Shown in pieces: positions 38,205 to 48,455 of a DNA stretch of 64,000 nt. The stretch spans positions 4,774,001 to 4,838,000 of the forward strand of contig CM034138.1 in the NCBI GenBank assembly GCA_019914995.1. The letters run 5' to 3'. The stretch's first letter is position 1. Each line of letters starts with the position of its first letter. The stretch comes from Acanthochlamys bracteata (taxonomy: Eukaryota; Streptophyta; Magnoliopsida; Pandanales; Velloziaceae). The notes below the pieces were generated by a model, which had not been told where the DNA came from, did no database searches, and was given only the letters and a program-made list of their open reading frames with translations. A program made the translations under genes and the position numbers.

Positions 38205-38733
38205 TGGGACGAACTTATAATTCTTTTCAAAACCAATTCGCTATGAGAAGAATTAGCCCAAGTTTTTATGAATATCATCTTATGACCATTGATAAGCAAT
38301 GCGGGACTAAACTTTTCTTTAACACCTGCCCTCCCATAGAGCGTTCTTTTTTTTTTCAAATTAAACTGATGCGGGCTACGTGTCTAGTAATGAATTAGAT
38401 AAAGCGGGCAACCTGCCGTGAATGAAATGAACTACTTGTCCTAAAATGTAGTGAACAATTGCCATTTGAATGAAACGGCTACCTGTGCTGAAATGAAGCG
38501 AGGTTTTTTGTCCTAAAATAAAGCGGACTATAGAGGCCTTGAATAGATATAGATAATAAAATTAGATTTAGCTCACATCTTGGGCCGATTCGGCTTAACT
38601 CGCTCTGATACCATATGACGAACTCAAGATTCTTTTCAAAATCAATTGGCAATGAGAAGAGTGAGCCAAAGTCTTTATGAATATCATCTCATGATTATTA
38701 ATAAACAATGTGGCACTAAACATTTCTTTAACA
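38205..38733 (-). mobile_element. TRIM retrotransposon copy 1
   Basis: Two direct terminal repeats of about 119 bp (38205-38324 and 38616-38733) flank a 291-bp non-coding interior. On the minus strand the LTR begins TGTTAAAGAAA and ends GTTCGTCA. Next to the right LTR is TGGTATCAGAGC (38602-38613 on the opposite strand), the standard primer-binding site for initiator tRNA-Met. Next to the left LTR is a purine tract GGAGGGCAGG. Size and structure fit a terminal-repeat retrotransposon in miniature (TRIM), which has no genes and moves with help from full retrotransposons. Confidence 0.82.
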
Positions 38734-38735
38734 TG

Positions 38736-39713
38736 TGATGAATTCAGTATTCTTCTCAAAACCAATTGGCAATGAGAAAAGTGAGCCCAAATTTTATGAA
38801 TATCATCTTAGTACCATTAATAAGCGATGTGGTACTAAATATTTCTTTAATACATGCCCTCTAGCGGAGCGTTATTTTTGTTTTTTGTAAATTGAACTGA
38901 TGCGGATTACGTGCCCTATAATGAATTGGATTAAGCACGCGCAACCTGTCCTGAAATATAATTGGCTATTTATATTAAATTTAGCGGATAACTGTCATTT
39001 AAATGAAATGGGCTATATGTCCTGAAATGAAGCAAGCTATTTTTGCTCTAAAATAAAATGAATCATGAAGGCTCTGATACCATATGACGAATTTAGAAGT
39101 CTTCTTAGAACTAATTTAGTATGAGAAGAGAGAGCCCAAATTTTTATTAATACTATCTTAGGACCATTGATAAGTGTCACGGGCCTAGAGTTTTACCTTA
39201 GTCCGTGCGGCACTTAGTCACGCTCCTTTGTGGCTAAGTCAGTCTTTACTCAAATAAACTATCAAGTATAGCTAAAGACTTTGTTGCAAAAAAAACTTAA
39301 GAGAAGAGATTAATACTTGCAAGAGAGAACTTTTGAAAAGAAAGTTTTATATAACTATACTTGTTTAGAACTTTTGCTTTATTTGCTTGATGCCTCCAAA
39401 TGAGAGCTCACATTTCTTATTTATAGCTTCTCCATCTCCTCAACGGACGGTAGAGATTATTTTGATCGGACGGTGTAGAATACATGGTGCGGAAAGTTCT
39501 TACATAATATTTCTTACAAAAGTCTCTATATTTCTAAAGTATTCCCTAACCTATTTTAGATTTATGCCAACTATTTTATATTTAAAGTATTCTACCATAC
39601 TTTAGACTTGGCTTATGTATAAAGTATTTAACTAAGGTATTTTGGATGGGAGGAAAAGCAAAACTAGCCATACCGTGATATAAGTAATGTGGGACTAACC
39701 TTTTCCTTAACAC
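38736..39713 (-). mobile_element. TRIM retrotransposon copy 2, split by a solo LTR
   Basis: LTRs at 38736-38854 and 39085-39713, the second interrupted by an insertion at 39175-39680. The primer-binding site at 39071-39082 is perfect. The interior (38855-39084) is shorter than in copies 1 and 3. Only two bases separate its left LTR from the right LTR of copy 1. Confidence 0.78.
39175..39680. mobile_element. Solo LTR inserted in TRIM copy 2
   Basis: A 506-bp segment starts TGTCACGGGCC and ends CCGTGATA. Its outer bases form a short inverted repeat (TGTCACGG / TATCACGG), as LTRs do. TAAG is found directly on both sides (39171-39174 and 39681-39684), and removing the segment restores the TRIM LTR text GATAAGTAATGTGGGAC. 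No primer-binding site or internal domain adjoins it, so it is a solo LTR of an unidentified retrotransposon family. Confidence 0.65.
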
Positions 39714-39722
39714 CTGCTCTTG

Positions 39723-40257
39723 TGACGAATTTAGGATTTTTATCAAAATCAATTAGTAATGAGAAGAATGAGTCGAAGTCTTTATGAATATCATCTCAGG
39801 ATCATTGATAAGCAATTTGAGATTAAATCTTTCTTTAACATTTGCTCTTTAGCGGAGCGTTCTTTTTTTTTTTTTTTTTGTAAGTTGAACTGATACGGGC
39901 TACGTGCCCTATAATAAATTGGATGAAGCGAGCAACCTGTCATTAAATAAAATAGCCTACTCGCCCTAGAATTTAACGGATAACAGTCCTTTTAAATGAA
40001 ACGGGCTATCTGCTCTGAAACGAAGCGGGCTACTTTTGCCTTAAAATAAAGCAGACCATGAAGACCCTAAATAGATATAGATAATAAATTAGATTTAGCT
40101 CATTTTGGGCCGATTCGGCTCAACCCATTCTGATATCATGTAACAAATTTAGAATTATTTTCAAAACCAATTGGCAATGAGAAGAGTGAGCCCAAACTTT
40201 TATGAATATCATTTTAAGACCATTGATAAAAATGTGGGACTAAATCTTTCTTTAACA
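39723..40257 (-). mobile_element. TRIM retrotransposon copy 3
   Basis: LTRs at 39723-39840 and 40141-40257 flank a 300-bp interior. Interior text matches copy 1, including a short internal repeat of the type 'GAAGCGGGCTAC' and 'CTGAAATGAA'. The primer-binding site is worn (TTCTGATATCAT at about 40129 instead of GCTCTGATACCA). Nine bases separate it from copy 2. Confidence 0.78.
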
Positions 40258-40277
40258 AAACTTATGCCATTCACAAG

Positions 40278-41001
40278 TCAATCCAAACTTTTTTGCAAAG
40301 ACTTCCTTCTCTTTATTAGGTTGATTCTAGTAGGTCTCGAGTTCGAAAGAAACACGTTTTTCTCAGTAGCAACGTTCGATTGCAGTAAATCACCAAGAGC
40401 ATCGTCGCTACTACTACTGTCTTCTTGATCGGGAGTACCTTCACTTGCGATATCTCTCCCAACTTGTGATGTTGACCATCCTCTATGACCCGTGGCAAAA
40501 CTGTTCTCAAATAGACAACCATATCGATCAAACATTAATAAAAAATCCTTACCCTTAAACTTCTTGAACTTGTAGTCAACCTATTCAAATAACAAAATAT
40601 CAGCAAAATAATGAAATTCCAAAAATAATAAACACATTTTATAGATAATAAAGAGACTAATGTACCTTAATCTTTGCATCTTACCGCATCATCAATAATG
40701 ATCGTGTTGTTTGCAGCATCCTATCCCATACCTAACACACTAATGACTAATCTTTTATAAAAGCTCTAGTCAAATTTTATATTATCCCAATAATTTTTCA
40801 TCTATTTTTTGTCATATGTCTCCCTAAAAAATTCATTGAATGCATAAGAAATTTTGTCCCAATTCTCTATTTTGAAATGTGTTGTGGGTTTATTACCCTT
40901 CAGTATATCTTCTTCGCAAAAAGTTCAACAAACTTACTACTATAATTCTCTGACAAATGCGTAACTTCTTTACTATGACGCTTCTTCTTTGCTATAGGCA
41001 T
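40278..41001 (-). pseudogene. PIF/Harbinger Myb/SANT-like protein, broken
   Basis: The minus strand reads MPIAKKKRHSKEV, then FVELFAEE-like text, NKPTTHF, NWDKISYAFNEFF, KNYWDNIKFD, FYKRLV, DAANNTIIIDDA. After an apparent intron (about 40580-40666) it continues VDYKFKKFKGKDFLLMFDRY and an acidic, serine-rich tail ending SLQKSLD. This is the Myb/SANT-like DNA-binding domain (trihelix type, THF...W..I...FN...., K..WD.LK..) encoded by the second gene of plant PIF/Harbinger elements; it binds element ends and helps bring in the transposase. Several stops and frame changes are present, but the last 85 codons are open. Confidence 0.72.
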
Positions 41002-42434
41002 TTATAATGTATATTCATTCAAAACTCTTTTATCTCTCAGATATATTGTAACTAAGCTACACGACAACAATCTAGAGACACAACACAAATACTGTATCAT
41101 ATGGCAGCTCTTAGATTTATCATGACTGAGCTACACGACACGGGTCTAAGGGAAAGGTCTAGTCACATCCATAGCAACATAATTATCATGTAACATATAA
41201 CCATCTACTACATAACAATTACCACGTCAATGAAAGCTGTAGGCATTTTATCAAAATCTCAAACCAAAGAAAAAAACTTCTTATATTGCAACCAATAAAT
41301 GCCTACATTAGAAATAAAAATCTACTTGTCAAGAAATGTATAAGGTTTTCTTTTAATTTCATAAACTGTCATTTAACCAATGGATGTTACTAGTATTTAC
41401 CTATGAAGCAAGCAACTGATTACTATAGTTATCTTGAGGTACTTATCTTCATATACATACAAACTTGAAACTCATAAAGTTTTTCAAGTACAAAGTATAT
41501 TTACACGAAAGCAATCAAGATTATTGGCAAGAAAATGAGATTCATTTCTATTTTGTTCTTTCTCCAAGTAACTATGTCATATGACTGGAATATTAATTCT
41601 ACTTAAAGAGAAAATTAAAAAGCACTCAACACTTATGAAATCACAAACTATATGAAAGAAATATTTTCAAGCACAAGCCACATCTATATTAACTAGAAGG
41701 AAAAAGCAAACAACAAATTACTAACAAGAAATTTTACTATAATCACAAAATAAACCAAACTGATCTACATAACAATGGCAACAAAACACCCTAGCACAAA
41801 AGAAAAAGAGAAAGAAATCATTGCAATACTATAGACTATAGAAACCAAAAGAAATTAGTAATAAGAAATTTATCAACAACAGAGTTTATAATAGAACATG
41901 AATATAACATCTAGCCTTCCTAAGTACATGGATTCATTCATAAACACTCCTACTAAGTAGTTAGATTCATTCACCCAGAGACAATTATTTTGATCTTCTT
42001 ACAATACAGTTATTCCATTTCCATATGTAGATGTAGATAACAGAAAAACTACTATCTAGCTAAAACATCACTATCAACATTCACAAGTTACAGTAACTTA
42101 GACATGTATCTAATATTTCTATATATTCTACATGAGCTTAGATAAAAAAAGTCCCATGATAACATTAAACAATCATTCTCAAAATTTCCTCACCACTCAT
42201 CCTAACAAATGAACAACAATCATTATCCGGTAATCTTAAGCATCCAACAACTGACTATCACCTGCTGTTCATATTACCAAATAGCTATACATCAACATAA
42301 CCGCCATCTATAGTCTTCCAAAACCATATAAACCACACAATCAACAATAATGGATTAAAACAACATAACCCAAAAAGAAAGAGAAACAAATCAGTGCAGT
42401 ACTACAGAGAAGACATACAAACAAACTAAAAAAA
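41002..42434 (-). other. Non-coding part of the PIF composite
   Basis: No gene seen. 41085-41175 matches 27100-27180 near the RPL7a fragment. A phrase of the type AACCCAAAAAGAAA followed by 'GCAGTACTACAGAGAAGA' near 42366-42412 recurs at about 51105-51150 and, more weakly, at 41790-41850 and 51245-51285. This suggests an old tandem repeat in the element's 5' region. Confidence 0.4.
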
Positions 42435-43311
42435 GGATATGTTTGACTAAGCTTTATATTTAGAACTTTTAGACGAAAGCTGCTGTTTATGTGCTTTTGT
42501 TTAAAAAAAGAGCCGTTGAATTTTTGATTAGAAAGCTATTTTTTCTGAATTTTATTTGGATAAGTTTTACTATTTAAAGCTTTGTTTTTAAAAAAAATTA
42601 TAAATATGTTTAGCTAAGCTTGTGCTTATAAGTGAATAAAATATATAATTATTAGAATGTCCTTATGTATATAATAAAAAATGTATTGTTAAATTTTTTA
42701 ATCTATTTTCATGTATTATCTAATTTTTTAAAAATTAATTTTTAGAACATATTTTTAAAGTATTTTTTGTTTAATATTTATAAACCTTAAAATAAATATA
42801 TTATTATTATTATCATTTATTATTATTTTATAATAATATTTTATATTACTTTTAAATATATAAATATACTATTATTTAATATAAACTAAATAATAAAAAT
42901 ACATGTTAAAGAGATAATTGTATCTCTAGTTACTAAAATTATTTGTGCAAAAAGTTTAGACAGTTTTAACATCTTCAATCCAGTAGAAAATAGTTCAACA
43001 ATGTTGTTAACCACAATCCATTGAAATGTCCTTATATTGTAAAGCACAATCCTTTGCAATGTCTTTCAATACCAAAACTCCAGCATTCAGGTTGTGAAAA
43101 AAATCTCTAAATGCAAGCTTAACTAGAAGCTGATAATGGCAACGAGTAAAACAAGCAAGCTTTGCAACAACATTGTTATCTATCAACAAACAATAATTTT
43201 AGTTCAAGACTGAATTAAATCAAGCTATTATATTCGTGTATTGTATCCCTCAAAATCAAATAATCTAGAGGCATTCGTTAGAGTCTTAGATCAAACAAAA
43301 TATGATACAAA

Positions 43312-43735
43312 TCACGTTCTGCAGGAGGTAATTGTCTTTGGAATCTCTTGAATAGGTCCAGGGAATAGAATATTCGTCCCAGCCAGATTTGGTGTAAAGC
43401 CGTTTGCTTGCGGACTTGAAGCCATGTTCTTCTTATTTATTATGTTGAAGATCTCTATGAGGACAGCCACAAAAGAAGTCTCGATGTTGGTGGCAATCAG
43501 TATTGATGTCTCCAGAAAGAAGAGTCCTTCCCTTCCCTTTGAGCAAACTCTTTTGCGTCTTCAGTTGGGACAGCCCTCTAGTCCTCGAGATCAGTCTTGT
43601 TCCCTACCAGCATTATATGATATTCTTGTCTGCATGGCCACGAAGTTCCTCAAGCCAGCAAGGGATGTGGTCAATGCTGTCGCGTACACCAGCATTGCCC
43701 TAAGAGCCCCTCTGTAGTATGCACTGGTGATAGCC
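43312..43735 (-). pseudogene. Captured RABA4-type GTPase exon, broken
   Basis: After an AG acceptor at 43736-43737 the minus strand reads RAITSAYYRGALRAMLVYAT, then LRNFVAMQTRI, FFLETSILIATNIETSF and LIEIFNIINKKN, then NGFTPNLAGTNILFPGPIQE with IP, and stops. Plant RABA4 GTPases (trans-Golgi and secretory-vesicle traffic) have RAITSAYYRGAVGAMLVYDI, LETSAL.ATNVE.AF, EIFNIVNKKNL and a tail with LAG.KI.VPGP.QEIP before the prenylated cysteines. The NKxD GTP-binding region is frame-shifted, the C-terminal double cysteine is lost, and the first exon with the P-loop is absent. It is dead as a GTPase. Confidence 0.8.
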
Positions 43736-44349
43736 CTATACTTGTAAACACATTAGCAATAAACATGAAGTTCTTTCAATGACTCAATATCATACAATGT
43801 TTAAAAGTTTCAAATAGAAACCTAATAGAAATTTATCAATAGCAATCTATCAAAGACAGCCAACCAGAAGCATTCCCATATGATTCAAAACAACATAGAA
43901 GAATCATCCTAGCAATTTCTGTTAACCTTAAAAGGAAAGAAAATGTTTCTACTTGGCTGTTAAACCCCAAAAGAAAATGCTTCTGCTTGGCTGTCAAAGA
44001 CAGCCAAGCAAAAGCATTCCCATATGGTTCAAACAACAGAGAAGAATGCCTCTGCTGTCATCCCAAGCAATTTTCATTCAAACTAAAAAAAAAATAGAAC
44101 ATGCATAGCAGCATGGTTAGGAACAGAAATTTTCATTCAACAACAGAGAGATATCATTACCAATGTCTAAAAAAATCAAGAAGGATGCCTTCGCAGCATG
44201 GTTACCTGTTGTTTTCATTCAATAAAAACTCTTATAAGCAGGTCAAAGTTATGAATAATGGAACATTTGAGTGGGCATGCATAGCAATGCAATGCAAATG
44301 TGTATAGCAATTACAATAACAAAGCATAGCACTAGTTAATCTCAAAGCT

Positions 44350-44575
44350 GTGAGCACCTATAAATAGATAGCATTCATAGTAATAAAAATAACAATCAAC
44401 ATAGAAATTGAATCCAAAACAGTGAGCACCTATAAACATACAGCATTCATAGTAATAAAAATAACATAGCATACCAATACAATCCAAAACAGTGAGCACC
44501 TATAAAAATACACCATGAATAGTAATAAAAATAACAATCAACATAGCAATGCAATCCAAAACAAGTGAGCATTAT
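44350..44575. repeat. About 75-bp tandem repeat, 3 units
   Basis: The phrase GTGAGCACCTATAAA recurs at about 44350, 44423 and 44491. Each is followed by 'AGTAATAAAAATAAC' and 'AATCCAAAACA'. A diverged relative occurs in element C at about 49680-49735, another sign that B and C are kin. Confidence 0.75.
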
Positions 44576-46351
44576 GCATAAAAGACTTAAAGAGCATTAA
44601 AGAAATGAGTTTGTGCCTGGATTAATGCTTAATATCATCATCGAATCTGAAAGAATTAAAGAAAGACTTAGCACAACTTTTTAATTAAAATGATGCTAAA
44701 GATGAAAAGAAGTTCAATGACAAGATGAATCAACAGAAAATGCCCTCCTATGAGTTACTTGTGGAATCAACTTGGGTTCACTATGACTTGTTCTGAAGGG
44801 TTGTGCCATATATAGAGAACAAAGATTACTGATTACTTCATGGCAATTCTTAAAGAGCTACACATGCACACCAAACTATGCGACAGTACAATAATCAAGT
44901 ATATTGTTGTTATGCTAAAACTGGTTCTACACAAGAGAAAATAGACACAGTCTCAAACTACGAATTTTCAGCACTACACTACAAGAAGAAGAACAACCAC
45001 AACAAGTTCTAGAGCTACTACTACAACATCGACAATAGTCGCAGTAGCAGTAGCAGCATGAGCCCCCAAAAAAAGAATTTAGAGCTGCAGCAGCTACTAC
45101 TACAACATCGACAATAAGCTGCAGTAGCTAATTCAGACTCAACCGAAAGAAAAAGATTTCAATTGTTAGCTCTTCAATTTCAACCATCAAGCAAAAATTT
45201 TCGATCTTTCAATAATAAATCAGACAAAGGCTAGAATAAACAAAATTCACAAAAAGAAAGCCATAAATAATGAATCAAACAAACGCTAAACAAAGAACAA
45301 AAAATCAGAACGCAACGAAGAAGATCACCAATAACACTAAGAATGCGATTTATTGAACGGAAAAAGAATAATCGAATCAAAACAAGAAATCAACAAGTAC
45401 CTGTATCTCCTTGGCACTGACGAATGCGTGGAAGATCTCTGATGCACCGCGAATTAGTAGCCAGAAGATTGGAGCTGAGATGCGTCGGCTTTAAAGGGTT
45501 GAGCGAACAGGAGAGTTGAATAGAGGAGTGATTGCGCGAACGGCGGTGGGTGAGCGAGCAGAGAGGAGTGAATGGCTAGAACGACGGTGGGTGTGCGAGA
45601 AGAGAGGAGTGAACGGCGCTGCCAAAGGGTGAGAAAGGGGAGTGAACACGGAGTGAATTGAAGAGAATGAACGAGCTGAGTCAGTGGCTGGATGGGTGAT
45701 GAGTTTATATTTATGTAATTTGTCAAACTTATCAAGGACAAAATAGTCATTTCAATTCATAAATCACAAAAAGCTTCGCATCATTAGGATATGTTTGGTT
45801 AAGATTTAAATTTAGAACTTTTTAGAAAGCTGCTATCTACGTATTTTTGCTAAAAAAAAGCAAATAAATTTTTAATTAGAAAATTATTTTTTTCTAAATT
45901 GTGTTTAGATAAATTTTACTGTTTAAAGCTTTTTTATAAAAGAAAATTGTAGATATATTTAGCTAAATTTGTACTTATAAATAAATAAAATATAAAATAA
46001 TTAAAATGCCTTTAAATATATAATAAATAATATAATATTAAAATTTTAAATTTATGTTCATATATTATCTAATTTTTTAAAAATTAATTTTATAATATAT
46101 TTTTAAATAAATTTTTGTTTAATATTTCTTATAATAATATTTATAAATATATGAATAAATATATTATTATTATAATAAATTCTGAAATAATATATTTAAA
46201 TTACTTATAAATATATAAATATATTATTATTTAATATGATAATTAATTAATTAATTAATTGGTAGAATTGAAAAAATACAATAATACATTAGTAATTTTA
46301 AATAAATTTTTAATTAAAGATAATACAATCATACAGTTAATAGTTCAACAA

Positions 46352-46588
46352 TCATATATAGCAATAAATACAATCATAACATCCATAATTACTGTATATA
46401 TATTTCATTTGCAATTGCATCACAGCGCGCTTTCCATTCTGCATCCGCTGGTCAATATTGTCTTCAGGTTGAACGTTAGATGTACTCGAAGATTCTTCAA
46501 CTATTGATGGAACATAAGTCTCACGTTCAACCCTAGAAAATGCATCATTCGCGACACCTTTATTTCTGATATAGTTATGTATCGCCAT
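46352..46588 (-). pseudogene. PIF/Harbinger transposase C-terminus
   Basis: A minus-strand frame begins MAIHNYIRNKGVANDAFSRV and then has an acidic tail. Plant PIF transposases end with a segment of the form A(C/M)xALHN(F/Y)IR followed by a variable acidic tail, so this is the last part of that gene. The preceding catalytic region is missing from this element. It shows that element C descends from an autonomous PIF element. Confidence 0.7.
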
Positions 46589-46859
46589 GGTAACAATAAA
46601 AACATACTAATTATGTAATGAAAACCTATGGTTGCATCTGCAGCAATTACTTTAACTATGTAATGAAAACATACTAATTATCAAGCTTGAACTAGATATT
46701 AAGCATAGAAGCTCCTATCTCATAGTAGCAAACTACTGGAAACTAAAAGCAATACATAAAGCAAGCAAAGGACCAGATATTAAGCATACTTTCCTTACTG
46801 CAGAGTTAAAAATTGATATTGAAGTGAATGTTCAATATATTACTAATATTTGCAATTAC

Positions 46860-48170
46860 AATATCATAGAAGGACAAATTTTTCTAAAAAGGACAATGCT
46901 ACAAAAGTTATTTGAAGTGAATTTTATTCTCCAGAAGCTCCTACAGAAGGAGAAATTTTTCTAGAAAGGACAATGCCACAGAAGCTCCTACAGAAGTTAT
47001 TTGAAGTTATGTTCAAATTTTTCTCCAGCAATTATTTGAAGTGATTTTTCTAGAAACGTTAACACTATGCTTATACATAGAAGGACAAATTTAAACCCCC
47101 TTTGCTACAGAGAAGCAACAGAAAATGAAACTTTCAGGATCAAAATTTAAACCCCCTTTGCTTATACATAGAAGGACAAATTGTTAACACTATGCTTCCA
47201 GCAGTAAGCACTGTGCATTTACCTAAGCAAAAACTTTGAAGTTAAGGTGCTTTTTCATATAACTATCAAGACAATGCTAAGAGCAAAAGGCTCGTCCTAT
47301 ATCTCTACAGCTGCTAACTTATAAGCAAAGACAAAGGAAACAAAAATTGCTACTTACAGCTACTACTTATAGTGTCAAATTTCAAAGCTAAATGAGCAAA
47401 AACTAAGGTGCAGACCTAAGCAAAAACTTTGAAGTTAATGTGTTTTTTCCTATAACTATCAAGACAATGTAGCAGTTTTTACCAGAGCAGTGGCAGTAGC
47501 AGTGCATGTAGCAGTTTTTTCCTTCTTTTTTTTTTCCATTTCATCAATAGCTAACCCAAAACAGAAACAATGTTATTGGGTATGAATATCATCAAGAGCT
47601 AGTAAGAACACTTAACCTATAGAGTCATTAGCAATGGTATTTTTTTTCCTTCCTTTGTTTCTTTTGTGTTGTGTTTGGCTCTGATTTTGACAGCAATTGT
47701 ACTTCTTTTAACTAGCAAAAGTACCATTGCTGATGAGCATATAGATCCCCCTTTCATCAAGAGCTAGTAAGAACACTTAACATTAATATAACCTCTTGCC
47801 TGCCCCACTTAACCAAATATGACTCATACAATCAGCTAGGATAATAACAAGCATATAGATTCCTACTGCACTTGATATATCCAATCAATCAAACCAAACA
47901 TAAAAGCAAAGGCAAAGGAAACAAAAATGCTACTTACAGTGCTATAGAAACAGTTGCTATGTAATGCTTTTTTTTTAAACCATTCAAAGGTGATAGAAGG
48001 GAAGGTAAAGAAATGAAGGGGGTGTGAAGAAGTTAGCAAGACAAAGGAAACAAAAATTTCTTGCTAAGTACAAAAATTCCAAAGCAGTGGCAGCAGCAAT
48101 GCATGTAGCAATTTTTTCTTTCTTTTTTTTCCCCCTTTCATCAATAGCTAACCCAAAATAGAAACAAGTA
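46860..48170. repeat. Local duplications inside element C
   Basis: The phrase 'GGCAGTAGCAGTGCATGTAG' with the following T-rich text and 'CATCAATAGCTAACCCAAAA' occurs at about 47490 and again at about 48090. 'AGAAGCTCCTACAGAAG' and 'TTAAACCCCCTTTGC' also repeat at 46930-47160. The region has grown by direct duplication and holds no gene. Confidence 0.6.
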
Positions 48171-48355
48171 GGGTTCCAGTAGGTAGAGGACTGCTCTACA
48201 AGCAGTCACAAGTAGCACCTATAAAGGATGCAAATAGCAATAACAACAACAAAGCATAGCAATGACTTAAAAAATAGTGACTTGCAGCTCTGTTTGCATC
48301 AAAACAGTGAGCTTCCAAACAGTTGTTGTGGTGCAATAGCATTCAAATTGATAAA

Positions 48356-48455
48356 AAAAATGTTGGTGGCAATCTGTTTGAGCTCTTACTAGTGCCTTTT
48401 CTTATAGACCTTCAGAAGTCCTTCACAACCCCAAAATCTTCAATCTCAGCACCTG
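48356..48455 (-). other. Exon-like segment in element C, unidentified
   Basis: After a TATGCAG acceptor the minus strand reads GAEIEDFGVVKDF, a stop, then RSIRKGTSKSSNRLPPTF. Composition and the splice site suggest a captured exon, but I do not recognise its source. Confidence 0.22.

Noticed and set aside
38205..40257. CRISPR-like array of regularly spaced repeats
   Set aside because: Repeats are about 119 bp with a tRNA-Met primer-binding site and a purine tract next to them; they are TRIM LTRs in a plant genome.
43424..43717. 97-codon plus-strand frame
   Set aside because: It is antisense to the captured RABA4 exon, which explains its protein-like composition.
45454..45750. 98-codon minus-strand frame in the right-end block of element B
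   Set aside because: The homologous block in element C does not keep the frame, so it is more likely untranslated leader.
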